NCBI RefSeq assembly: GCF_004331465.1
Contig: NZ_SJKB01000005.1
Span: forward strand, 124,001 to 188,000
Direction of reading: 5' to 3'
From: Kribbella pittospori
GTDB taxonomy: Bacteria; Actinomycetota; Actinomycetes; Propionibacteriales; Kribbellaceae
DNA: 64,000 bases
Part shown: positions 1-7,012 of the stretch, piece after piece
Layout: each line of letters starts with the position of its first letter
Numbering within the stretch: the stretch's first letter is position 1
Translations under genes and position numbers: made by a program
Notes under the pieces: generated by a model
Seen by the model: the letters and a program-made list of their open reading frames with translations, nothing else
Told to the model about the DNA's origin: nothing
Databases searched by the model: none

Positions 1-359
1 CGCCGGCGACTGTGGTGGCCGCGGACGCGATCCCGGCCGACCAGCTCGGCCTCGACATCGGCCCGGACTCCGCCAAGGCGTTCGCCGCCGAGATCGCCGG
101 GGCGAAGACGGTGTTCTGGAACGGCCCGATGGGCGTCTTCGAGATGGAGGCGTTCGCGGGTGGAACGAAGGCCGTCGCGCAGGCGTTGACCGAGGTGGAC
201 GGGCTGAGCGTGGTGGGTGGCGGTGACTCCGCCGCGGCCGTGCGCCAGCTAGGCTTCGCGGACGACGCGTTCGGGCACATCTCCACCGGTGGTGGGGCGT
301 CGCTCGAATACCTGGAGGGCAAGGAGCTCCCGGGTCTCGCAGTACTGGAAGAGGACTGA
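1..359 (+). CDS. pgk: Phosphoglycerate kinase, C-terminal part (5' truncated by window)
   Basis: Phosphoglycerate kinase makes ATP and 3-phosphoglycerate from 1,3-bisphosphoglycerate and ADP in glycolysis. Only about the last 118 residues are present; the frame is open from the first bases and the N-terminal domain lies outside the window. The visible part has the conserved family segments: WNGPMGVFE, the nucleotide-binding GGGDSAAAV stretch and the C-terminal HISTGGGASLE motif. The gene ends 5 nt before tpiA, and the order pgk-tpiA-secG is the usual glycolytic operon arrangement in actinobacteria. Identification is secure; the start cannot be seen. Confidence 0.97.
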   Translation, partial: PATVVAADAIPADQLGLDIGPDSAKAFAAEIAGAKTVFWNGPMGVFEMEAFAGGTKAVAQALTEVDGLSVVGGGDSAAAVRQLGFADDAFGHISTGGGASLEYLEGKELPGLAVLEED

Positions 360-364
360 GCACG

Positions 365-1171
365 ATGGCAGACGCTGCCCGTACGCCACTCATGGCGGGC
401 AACTGGAAGATGAACCTCAACCATGTTGAGGCCGTGCACCTGCTGCAGAAGCTGTCGTGGACGCTGCAGGACAAGAAGCACGACTTCGAGCGCGTCGAGG
501 TCGCGGTGCTGCCGCCGTTCACCGACATTCGCAGCGTGCAGACGCTGGTCGACGGTGACCGGATGAAGATCAAGTACGGCGCCCAGGACGTCTCGCAGCA
601 CGACGCGGGCGCCTACACCGGCGAGATCTCGGCGGCGATGCTGTCCAAGCTCGGCTGCACCTACGTGCTGGCCGGGCACTCCGAGCGCCGGCAGTACCAC
701 CACGAGACCGATGCCGTGGTGAACGCCAAGGCAGCCAAGGTGCTCGAGGCCGGACTGATCCCGATCGTCTGTGTCGGCGAGGGCCTCGAGATCCGGCAGG
801 CCGACGGTCACGTCGAGCACTGCGTCAACCAGATCGACGGCGCGCTCGCCGGGCTGAAGGCGGACGACGTTCGCAAGCTCGTCATCGCCTACGAGCCGGT
901 CTGGGCGATCGGCACCGGCGAGGTGGCCACCCCGGAGGACGCGCAGGAAGTCATCGCGGGGATCCGGGGCCGGCTGGAGGAGACGTTCTCACCCTCGGTG
1001 GCCGACTCGGTACGGATTCTTTACGGTGGATCGGTGAAGATGGCCAGCGCAGGTGGCATCATGGCCCAACCGGACGTGGACGGTTGCCTGGTGGGCGGTG
1101 CCAGCCTGCAGGTCGACGAGTTCGCCGGAATCTGCCGTTACCTGGACCTTCAGTTAGGCTACTCCTCGTGA
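365..1171 (+). CDS. tpiA: Triosephosphate isomerase
   Basis: Interconverts dihydroxyacetone phosphate and glyceraldehyde 3-phosphate in the cytosol. The 268-residue product has the complete catalytic set: GNWKMN near the N terminus (Lys15), AGHSERR (His105) and AYEPVWAIGTG (Glu177), plus the phosphate-binding YGGSVK segment near the C terminus. Length matches the family (about 250-265). The ATG start gives the canonical short lead into the NWKMN strand. It follows pgk by 5 nt and its stop overlaps the secG GTG start (GTGA), so the genes are probably cotranscribed and coupled. Confidence 0.98.
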   Translation: MADAARTPLMAGNWKMNLNHVEAVHLLQKLSWTLQDKKHDFERVEVAVLPPFTDIRSVQTLVDGDRMKIKYGAQDVSQHDAGAYTGEISAAMLSKLGCTYVLAGHSERRQYHHETDAVVNAKAAKVLEAGLIPIVCVGEGLEIRQADGHVEHCVNQIDGALAGLKADDVRKLVIAYEPVWAIGTGEVATPEDAQEVIAGIRGRLEETFSPSVADSVRILYGGSVKMASAGGIMAQPDVDGCLVGGASLQVDEFAGICRYLDLQLGYSS

Positions 1172-1401
1172 TTCTCGCTTTCTCGATCGTCGTGATCATC
1201 TGCAGCCTGATCCTCACGCTGCTCGTGCTGCTGCACAAAGGCCGCGGTGGCGGTCTGTCCGACCTGTTCGGTGGCGGTGTGTCGTCCAGCCTGGGCGGCT
1301 CATCGGTCGCGGAGCGGAACCTGGACCGGATCACGATCGGCATCGGTCTGGTCTGGTTCGCTGCCATCGTGGCGCTCGGCCTGCTCTACAAGCTCGGCTG
1401 A
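1168..1401 (+). CDS. secG: Preprotein translocase subunit SecG
   Basis: SecG is the small accessory membrane subunit of the SecYEG channel. The 77-residue product has two hydrophobic segments (about residues 2-22 and 54-75) joined by a loop with the family signature KGRGGGLSDLFGGG. I chose the GTG at 1168, which overlaps the tpiA stop by 4 nt. The frame is open further upstream to 1084, but that would add a hydrophilic tail lying inside tpiA and absent from SecG proteins. It sits between tpiA and rbpA, as in other actinobacteria. Confidence 0.93.
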   Translation: MILAFSIVVIICSLILTLLVLLHKGRGGGLSDLFGGGVSSSLGGSSVAERNLDRITIGIGLVWFAAIVALGLLYKLG

Positions 1402-1417
1402 GGGGGAGTAGGTTCCC

Positions 1418-1777
1418 GTGGCTGGTGGTGGTAGTGCGATTCGTGGCAGCCGGGTCGGTGCGGGCCCGATGGGCGAGGCGGAGCGCGGCGACAGCGCGCC
1501 CCGGCAGCGCATCGTGTTCTTCTGTGCGAACGGGCACGAGACCGCGACGGTGTTCGCCGTCGAGGCAGCGATCCCGGAGGCGTGGGACTGTCCGCGGTGC
1601 GGTCTGCCGACCAGCACCGATGTGAACAACCCGCCCCCGCCGCCGAAGATCGAGCCCTACAAGACGCACCTCGCCTACGTGAAGGAACGGCGCAGCGAGC
1701 AGGAAGCGGCCGAGATCCTCGAAGAGGCCCTCGAAAAGCTCCGCGCCCGCCGCGCCCGCGGCGAAGTCATCTTCTGA
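1418..1777 (+). CDS. rbpA: RNA polymerase-binding protein RbpA
   Basis: RbpA is an essential actinobacterial protein that binds the RNA polymerase beta' subunit and group 1/2 sigma factors and stabilises the open promoter complex. The 119-residue product begins with a flexible basic tail, then the core domain with the C/H and CPRC metal-site-like residues (FFCANGH, WDCPRCG), a basic linker and the C-terminal sigma-interacting helix rich in E and R (RRSEQEAAEILEEAL). A GTG start is preceded by AGGGGGAG at about 10 nt. Its place directly after secG is conserved. A hairpin terminator follows. Confidence 0.95.
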   Translation: MAGGGSAIRGSRVGAGPMGEAERGDSAPRQRIVFFCANGHETATVFAVEAAIPEAWDCPRCGLPTSTDVNNPPPPPKIEPYKTHLAYVKERRSEQEAAEILEEALEKLRARRARGEVIF

Positions 1778-1789
1778 ACGGACGAAGCC

Positions 1790-1822
1790 CAGCCCGGACC
1801 GATCCCCGATCGGCCCGGGCTG
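1790..1822 (+). terminator. Intrinsic-type hairpin after rbpA
   Basis: The inverted repeat 1790-1804 / 1808-1822 forms a 15-position stem with one mismatch and a 3-nt loop, 12 nt after the rbpA stop. The 3' side has only a weak T run, as is common in high-GC actinobacteria. It would end the pgk-tpiA-secG-rbpA unit. Confidence 0.6.
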
Positions 1823-1867
1823 TCGCGTTTCGTGCTGACCCACTGACACGCAGTGCGACGCACGCGT

Positions 1868-1873
1868 TAAGGT
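1868..1873 (+). promoter_or_regulatory. Candidate leaderless -10 (TAAGGT)
   Basis: TAAGGT lies 7 nt before the ATG at 1881 and no Shine-Dalgarno is present, so transcription would begin at or next to the start codon. No convincing -35 is visible. Confidence 0.45.
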
Positions 1874-1880
1874 CGGCGGC

Positions 1881-2861
1881 ATGAAGTCTTCGATCTCGCC
1901 GGTTCGTTGGACTCCGCCGCCGGCTGCCCCGGTTCGTCACCCGAAGAACGTTGATGTGGAGACGGTCGCGTTGCCGGGGGAAGGGCCGGAGGACACGCTG
2001 ATCGATGATGACGGGAGCGTGTTGACCGGTCTGTTCGACGGGCGGATTCTGCGGGTCAGCGCGGACGGCAAGACGATCACCACCGTGGCGGACACCGGTG
2101 GGCGTCCGCTCGGTCTGGAGTGGCTGCCGGACGGGACGGTGCTGATCTGCGATGCGAACCGCGGCCTGCTGACGCTGGACAAGGACGGCCGGATCGCGAC
2201 GTTGCTGGCCGAGATCGACGGCCGGCCGATGCGGTTCTGCAACAACGCGGACGTGATGCCGGACGGCACGATCTACTTCACCGACTCGTCCACGCGCTTC
2301 GGCGTCGACGAGTGGATGGCGGACCTGCTCGAGCATTCCTCGACGGGCAGTGTGTATCGGCTGACCCCGGACGGTCAGGTCACCCGGTTGGCCACCGGCC
2401 GTTCGTTCCCGAACGGCGTGGCGCTCAGCGGCGACCGCCGTACGCTCTTCTGGGCCGAGAGCGCGACGTACGGGCTGTTCAAGCTCGACCTCACCGATCC
2501 CGAAGCCGAGCCGGTGCAGGTGGCCGCGATCCCGGGACTGCCCGACAACATCGCGCGTGGCTCGGACGGCCTGATCTGGGTGGCGGTCGGCTCACCGCGC
2601 AACGCGCTGCTCGACCTGCTGTTGCCGAAGCACCCCGTCTTCCGCAAGCTCGTCTGGCAGTTGCCCGAGGCCCTCAAACCGAAGGCCGCCGACATCATCG
2701 AGGTCCAGGCGTACGACGACAACGGCACGCTGGTGCACGACCTCCGCGCCAAGCACCCGAACTTCCACATGCCCACCGGCGTGCGCGAGCGGGACGGGAA
2801 GGTATGGCTGGGCAGCATCGGCTCCAGCTCCCTGGCTACCTTCCCGACCCCGGCCAGGTAG
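1881..2861 (+). CDS. SMP-30/strictosidine synthase-like beta-propeller protein
   Basis: The 326-residue product resembles SMP-30/gluconolactonase and strictosidine synthase-like six-bladed propellers, which act as lactonases or esterases on small molecules. Visible features are repeated blade-like segments (DGRILRVSADGK, LPDGTVLICDAN), the metal-site-like CNNADVMPDGTIYFTDSS and FPNGVALS, and the late MPTGVRERDGKVWLGS segment. No signal peptide is evident, so it is likely cytoplasmic. The ATG is supported by the -10-like hexamer 7 nt upstream. A specific substrate cannot be named. It runs in the same direction as the LLM oxidoreductase 23 nt downstream, which has its own -10 candidate. Confidence 0.8.
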   Translation: MKSSISPVRWTPPPAAPVRHPKNVDVETVALPGEGPEDTLIDDDGSVLTGLFDGRILRVSADGKTITTVADTGGRPLGLEWLPDGTVLICDANRGLLTLDKDGRIATLLAEIDGRPMRFCNNADVMPDGTIYFTDSSTRFGVDEWMADLLEHSSTGSVYRLTPDGQVTRLATGRSFPNGVALSGDRRTLFWAESATYGLFKLDLTDPEAEPVQVAAIPGLPDNIARGSDGLIWVAVGSPRNALLDLLLPKHPVFRKLVWQLPEALKPKAADIIEVQAYDDNGTLVHDLRAKHPNFHMPTGVRERDGKVWLGSIGSSSLATFPTPAR

Positions 2862-2872
2862 CAGGGGCGTAC

Positions 2873-2878
2873 TAGGGT
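2873..2878 (+). promoter_or_regulatory. Candidate leaderless -10 (TAGGGT)
   Basis: TAGGGT sits 6 nt before the ATG at 2885 in a 23-nt intergenic gap that contains no Shine-Dalgarno. The upstream gene may still read through. Confidence 0.45.
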
Positions 2879-2884
2879 GCGGGC

Positions 2885-3739
2885 ATGCGATTCGGGATCA
2901 CGATCCTGCCGGAGTACCGGTGGAAGGACGCCGCGCCGCGATGGCGACGGGCGGAGGAACTCGGCTTCGACCATGTCTGGACCTACGACCACCTGACCTG
3001 GGGCGGCCTGCAGGACTCGCCGTGGTACGGCACGACGCCGACGCTGACCGCGGCGGCGCTGGAGACGTCGACGATCCGGCTGGGCACGTTCGTGACGTCG
3101 CCGAACTTCCGCCATCCACTCGCGCTGACCCGCGACATCCTGGCCCTCGACGACGTGTCGGACGGGCGCTTCCTGTGCGGCATCGGTTCGGGCGGCGGCA
3201 TCGACGCAACGATCCAGGGCGGTCCGGAGCTGACCGCACGGGAGAAGGTCGACCGGCTGACGGAGTTCGTCGAATTGCTCGACAAGCTGCTGACGACCGA
3301 CGGCGTCGACTACCTCGGCGAGTACTTCGAGACCCGCAACGGCCGCACCTTGCCGGGATGCGTGCAGCAGCCGCGAGTGCCGTTCATCATGGCCGCCAAC
3401 GGACCACGATCGCTCCGGCTCGCCACGAGGTACGGCGCCGGCTGGGTGACGACCGGCGTGAAGTCGCCGGACTTCGACACCTGGTTCGCGTCGGTCGTCG
3501 ACCTGAGCCACCGGCTGGACGACGTACTCGAGAGCAAGCCGTTCGACCGCTACCTGGCCTTGGACTCCGCCCGCTACTCACTGTCCAGCGTGGCCGCCTT
3601 CGAGGACGTCGTCGGCCGTGCGGGGGAGCTGGGCTTCACCGACGTCATCACCCATTGGCCCCGCGCCGAAGGCGTCTACGCGGGCAGCGAGGACGTCCTG
3701 GAGCAGGTTGTCGCCGAGGTAGTTCCCCGCCACCGCTAG
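2885..3739 (+). CDS. LLM class flavin-dependent oxidoreductase
   Basis: A luciferase-like monooxygenase (TIM-barrel) of 284 residues that should use FMN or coenzyme F420. The N-terminal MRFGITILPEYRW strand, the WTYDHLTWGG segment, the TSPNFRHPLALTRDILALDDVSDGR-type region followed by GIGSGGG, and the late GAGWVTTGVKSP strand are typical. Substrate is unknown. The ATG has a -10-like element 6 nt upstream. The gene is convergent with the cold-shock gene, with a strong bidirectional terminator between them. Confidence 0.88.
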   Translation: MRFGITILPEYRWKDAAPRWRRAEELGFDHVWTYDHLTWGGLQDSPWYGTTPTLTAAALETSTIRLGTFVTSPNFRHPLALTRDILALDDVSDGRFLCGIGSGGGIDATIQGGPELTAREKVDRLTEFVELLDKLLTTDGVDYLGEYFETRNGRTLPGCVQQPRVPFIMAANGPRSLRLATRYGAGWVTTGVKSPDFDTWFASVVDLSHRLDDVLESKPFDRYLALDSARYSLSSVAAFEDVVGRAGELGFTDVITHWPRAEGVYAGSEDVLEQVVAEVVPRHR

Positions 3740-3754
3740 GGCACCGGGATGGCG

Positions 3755-3789
3755 AAAGAGCCGCACACCGGGATGGTGTGCGGCTCTTT
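3755..3789. terminator. Bidirectional terminator between LLM gene and cold-shock gene
   Basis: A perfect 15-bp stem (3755-3769 with 3775-3789) and a 5-nt loop. The stem begins AAAG and ends CTTT, so both strands end in a short T run. It lies between two convergent genes. Confidence 0.85.
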
Positions 3790-3821
3790 CATTTCAGTTT
3801 CGAGAAGGGCTGATCCAAAGA

Positions 3822-4025
3822 TCAGATCGGGCGGATGTTCTCCGCCTGCAGGCCCTTCTGGCCCTGGGTGATCTCGAACTCGACGCGCTGGTTCTCGTCC
3901 AGCGAGCGGAAGCCCGAGGTCTGGATGGCCGAGTAGTGCGCGAACACGTCCGCGCCACCGTCATCCGGGGTGATGAAGCCGAAGCCCTTGTCAGCGTTGA
4001 ACCACTTGACAGTACCGACAGCCAT
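3822..4025 (-). CDS. Cold-shock domain protein (CspA family)
   Basis: A 67-residue single cold-shock domain, an RNA chaperone that binds single-stranded nucleic acid. Both RNP motifs are present: KGFGFI (RNP1, residues 13-18) and DVFAHYSAI (RNP2 region), after the standard MAVGTVKWFN start. AAGGAGAT lies about 9 nt before the ATG, an ideal ribosome binding site. A roughly 130-nt upstream stretch without genes could be a structured 5' leader as in other csp genes. The convergent terminator closes the gene. Confidence 0.96.
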   Translation of the reverse strand: MAVGTVKWFNADKGFGFITPDDGGADVFAHYSAIQTSGFRSLDENQRVEFEITQGQKGLQAENIRPI

Positions 4026-4463
4026 TTGTGTCTATCTCCTTGATGGCTTGTAACAAACCGCGACCCACACCTCATGAGCCACGTGTCGCCGAAAGGCCCC
4101 AGAAGACAGAACCGGCCATGCAGCACAGCGAAAGTCAGTGGGAGTCCAAAAGTGCAACGCGACAACTGTAGCCGATCTGGGGCCGCGTGGAAGGGGTGAC
4201 CACGAACACGTGTCGCTAATAGTCGCCGCCCGCCACGCTGTGTGTGCGCTCCGATCCAGCTTCCGCGGCACCCCGGCGTACGCCGAATCCCGTGCCGACC
4301 TGCTGATTCGCGGCCGGCGCCGGGTTCCGGCCGATGGCAACGAAGGACATTTCGCCGGTACGCCGGGTGATGGTCGCGCGAACCCGGCCGGGTTTCCCGG
4401 CGTGTCGCGCGGCTCTGGACATTCGTTGCGCGGCACGCAATGGTGTGCCCCGAGGAGGCACCC
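4026..4463. other. Gene-free divergent region: cold-shock leader and upstream DNA
   Basis: No convincing gene here; open frames in this stretch lack ribosome binding sites and family features. On the minus strand TACAGT (4165-4170) is a possible -10 that would give a leader of about 130 nt for the cold-shock gene. Further along are a 14-bp perfect palindrome (4381-4394, AACCCGGCCGGGTT) and the inverted repeat TTGCG-N5-CGCAA (4426-4440), about 25 nt before the emfourin-like start. Either may be regulatory; neither is proven. Confidence 0.4.
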
Positions 4464-4739
4464 TTGATCGTCAAAGTGACCCGCAGTGGCGGATTCGCCG
4501 GCCTGATGGCGCACGGTGAACTCGACACGAGCGCCGAACCGGACGCAGGCAAGCTCGAGGATGCCGTGCGTGCGCTCGACCAGGGCAACCTCGGCAGCGG
4601 ACGTCCGCAACCGGACCGGTACGTCTACCGGCTAGAGGTGCGTGACACCGCCGGAGCGGACGCCACGCACCTCACTGTCGCCGAGCAGGACGTGGACCAG
4701 ACCACCGCGTGGCTGCTGGACCGCGTCCTCGGGCATTAG
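4464..4739 (+). CDS. Emfourin-like (protealysin inhibitor family) small protein
   Basis: A 91-residue protein resembling the emfourin family, whose founder inhibits the M4 metalloprotease protealysin. The N-terminal strand ends in SGGFAG, the family hallmark; then come a (D)TSAEP loop, a helix, the PDRYVYRLEV strand and a final LLDRVL helix. I chose the TTG at 4464 because GAGGAGG lies 5-6 nt upstream; an ATG-type start at 4440 would add eight unrelated residues. No M4 protease gene lies nearby, whereas the founder sits next to its target, so the partner is unknown. The stop overlaps the convergent GH20 gene end by 4 nt. Confidence 0.7.
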   Translation: MIVKVTRSGGFAGLMAHGELDTSAEPDAGKLEDAVRALDQGNLGSGRPQPDRYVYRLEVRDTAGADATHLTVAEQDVDQTTAWLLDRVLGH

Positions 4740-6196
4740 CTCCAGTCGACCTCAGGAGCGCGGTAGTAGTTCACGTTCAGCACGTCCCAGCGCGCCGCCT
4801 GGCCGGCCAGCCGCGCCCGGTACGACTCCCAGTCCAGCGCGGACGCCGGCGACCACCCGAGCTCGGCGATGCCCGGCAGCCGCGGGAACGCCATGTACTC
4901 GATCTTCGACATGTCGTCGAAGGTCTCCGACCACAGCGGAGCCTCCACGCCGATCACGGCGCTCTCCGGCAGGTCCGGGATCAGGGTCGCCGGGTCCCAG
5001 CGATACGCCTTCTCCACACTCACCAGACCGGCCCAGTCGAGGCCGTACGGCGTGTCCTGGTCGTACTTCATGTCCAGGTACGCCCGGTTGGCCGGTGACA
5101 TCACTACCTCGGCGCCGCCGGCCGCCGCCTTGCGGGTCAGCTCCCGCGACCGGTCGTCGTCGGTACCCCAGTACTGCAGGATGCTTCCGGCCGGCAGCGG
5201 GGCATCGGCGATCTCGTGCCAGCCCATCACCCGCTTGCCGTGCTTGACGACCAGCTCGGCCGCCTTCGGCACGAACGTGAGGTAGTCCGAGTGCGGAGTC
5301 GAGTGTGCCTCGTCCCCACCGAGGTGGATGACGTCGCCCGGCGTCTGCTCGGCCACCTCCCGGAACACGTCGTCCAGGAAGTCGTAGGTGACGTCCTTGT
5401 GGACGGCGAGTGAGCTGAACCCCACCTCGGTGCCGGTGAAGTACTCCGTCGCCTCGCCGTCGGCGTTCAGCTCGGGGTACGACGTCAGCGCCGCGTTGGT
5501 GTGTCCTGGGGTGTCGATCTCCGGGACCACGGTGACGAACCGCTCGGCGGCGTACAGGACGATCTCGGCGAAGTCGGCCTTGGTGTAGTGGCCGCCCGGG
5601 CCGCCACCGACCTCGGAGCTCGCTCCGTGCTTGGTCAGCTCCGGCCAGGAGTCCACCTGGATGCGCCAGCCCTGGTCGTCGGACAGATGCAGGTGGAGCC
5701 GGTTGAGCTTGTAGAGCGACGCGAGGTCGATGCAGCGCTTGACCTCGGCGACCGAGCGGAAGTGCCGGGACACGTCGAGCATGACGCCGCGGTACGGGTA
5801 GCGCGGTGCGTCGGCGATCGTCGTACCGGCGATCTCCCAGGGACCGGACTGCTCCGTGCCGGCATCCGCCTTGGCCGGAAGCAGCTGCCGGAGGGTGGTG
5901 ACTCCGCGGAAGAGCCCCTCCGCGGTGGCTGCGGTGACGGTGACCGCCGTGCCGTCCACGCGGAGCTCGTAGCCCTCCGCACCGAGTGAGCTCGGTCCGT
6001 CGGTCGAGAGCGTGATGGTGCCCTCGCCCGACTGGACCGGAAGCGGGAAGCCGGTGGACAGGCGGAGCTGGGCGGCGAGCTGGTCAGCCACCCAGGTGGC
6101 CGCCTCCTCGGTGCTCAGTACGCCGACAGTCGCCGAGGACTGCAGCGTGAAGGTCTGGTCGGGCAGGGGGTTCTGGGTGACAGGCTGCGGAATCAG
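4736..6196 (-). CDS. Beta-N-acetylhexosaminidase (GH20)
   Basis: A family 20 glycoside hydrolase that removes terminal GlcNAc/GalNAc by substrate-assisted catalysis. It has the N-terminal GH20b domain and a TIM barrel with YRGVMLDVSRHF, LHLHLSDDQGWR, VPEIDTPGH and the catalytic Asp-Glu pair in HLGGDEAH. No signal peptide is visible. The first ordinary start (GTG at 6091) would cut the opening GH20b strand: in-frame codons upstream encode LIPQPV and FTLQSS, typical of the domain. The best upstream start is a CTG at 6196 with CGGAG 6 nt before it (486 aa). It lies 42 nt after the kinase gene, probably in one operon. Confidence 0.9.
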   Translation of the reverse strand: MIPQPVTQNPLPDQTFTLQSSATVGVLSTEEAATWVADQLAAQLRLSTGFPLPVQSGEGTITLSTDGPSSLGAEGYELRVDGTAVTVTAATAEGLFRGVTTLRQLLPAKADAGTEQSGPWEIAGTTIADAPRYPYRGVMLDVSRHFRSVAEVKRCIDLASLYKLNRLHLHLSDDQGWRIQVDSWPELTKHGASSEVGGGPGGHYTKADFAEIVLYAAERFVTVVPEIDTPGHTNAALTSYPELNADGEATEYFTGTEVGFSSLAVHKDVTYDFLDDVFREVAEQTPGDVIHLGGDEAHSTPHSDYLTFVPKAAELVVKHGKRVMGWHEIADAPLPAGSILQYWGTDDDRSRELTRKAAAGGAEVVMSPANRAYLDMKYDQDTPYGLDWAGLVSVEKAYRWDPATLIPDLPESAVIGVEAPLWSETFDDMSKIEYMAFPRLPGIAELGWSPASALDWESYRARLAGQAARWDVLNVNYYRAPEVDWS

Positions 6197-6238
6197 GGTC
6201 GGCTCCGGTGATCGCGGGGGGAGTAGTTAGGAAGAGTC

Positions 6239-7012
6239 TTATCCATACTTGTGGGCCATGGCGATCGCCTGCGGCACATAACTTCCGCCGAACATCACCA
6301 CATGGGTCAGCAGCGGGTGCAGCCGGTGCAGTCCGACCCGGTCGCGCCAGCCGTCCGCGAGCGGGTGCACCTCGCCGTACGCGCGCAGGACCCGCTCGAG
6401 CTGCGGCATGCCGAAGAGGCCGAGCATGGCCAGGTCTGTCTCACGGTGACCGCCGTGCGCGGCCGGGTCGATCAGGTGTACCCCGTTCGCACTCCAGAGG
6501 ACGTTGCCCGACCAGAGGTCGCCGTGGATCCGGCTCGGCGGGTCGGACGGGTCGTCGTACTCGCCGGCCGTCAGTCGCCGGCACACGAGCTCGAACACCT
6601 CGAGCTGGTGCCCGTCGATCGTGCCTTGGTCGTACGCCGCCCGCAGGTACGGCCGGAGCCCGAGGTTGGCGTAGAACTCACCCCACGACTTCAGCGGCTG
6701 CAGCGCGTGCGGCAACCCGATCGTGCCGATGTACCCGTCACCGTCCCACCCATCCGGCGGTACGCCGAAATGCCGCGCACCGGAGTCGTGAGTGACCGCA
6801 AGTTGCCGACCGAACTCGTCCGCGGCCGCTCCGGTCGGCGGAACCAGGTCGAGCCGGACTGTGCTCAGGTGATCGCTGGAGACGTCGACCGGCGTGGCCA
6901 CCGGCACTCCGCCCGGTACGGCGAGCCAGTGCAGGCCGGCGGCCTCGACCTCGAAGAACCCGTGGGGCGCGTCATGCCGCCTCTTCACAAACCTGTCGCC
7001 CAGGACCGTCAT
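6239..7012 (-). CDS. Fructosamine kinase family protein
   Basis: A 257-residue kinase-fold protein like fructosamine-3-kinases, which phosphorylate ketoamines on glycated proteins or free amino acids so that they decompose. The catalytic loop HGDLWSGN and the metal-site DPAAHGGHRE are intact, and WGEFY and LGLRPYL are family signatures. It starts only a few residues before the VKRRHD strand, so it lacks about 20-30 residues of the usual N-terminal lobe with the glycine-rich loop. The start lies inside the upstream MFS gene (41-nt overlap), and no start codon exists further up before a stop. With GH20 it may belong to amino-sugar salvage, which is inference. Confidence 0.82.
   Translation of the reverse strand: MTVLGDRFVKRRHDAPHGFFEVEAAGLHWLAVPGGVPVATPVDVSSDHLSTVRLDLVPPTGAAADEFGRQLAVTHDSGARHFGVPPDGWDGDGYIGTIGLPHALQPLKSWGEFYANLGLRPYLRAAYDQGTIDGHQLEVFELVCRRLTAGEYDDPSDPPSRIHGDLWSGNVLWSANGVHLIDPAAHGGHRETDLAMLGLFGMPQLERVLRAYGEVHPLADGWRDRVGLHRLHPLLTHVVMFGGSYVPQAIAMAHKYG

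Noticed and set aside
4138..4467. Open frames in the gap between the cold-shock and emfourin-like genes
   Set aside because: They lack Shine-Dalgarno sequences, coding-type composition and recognisable domains.
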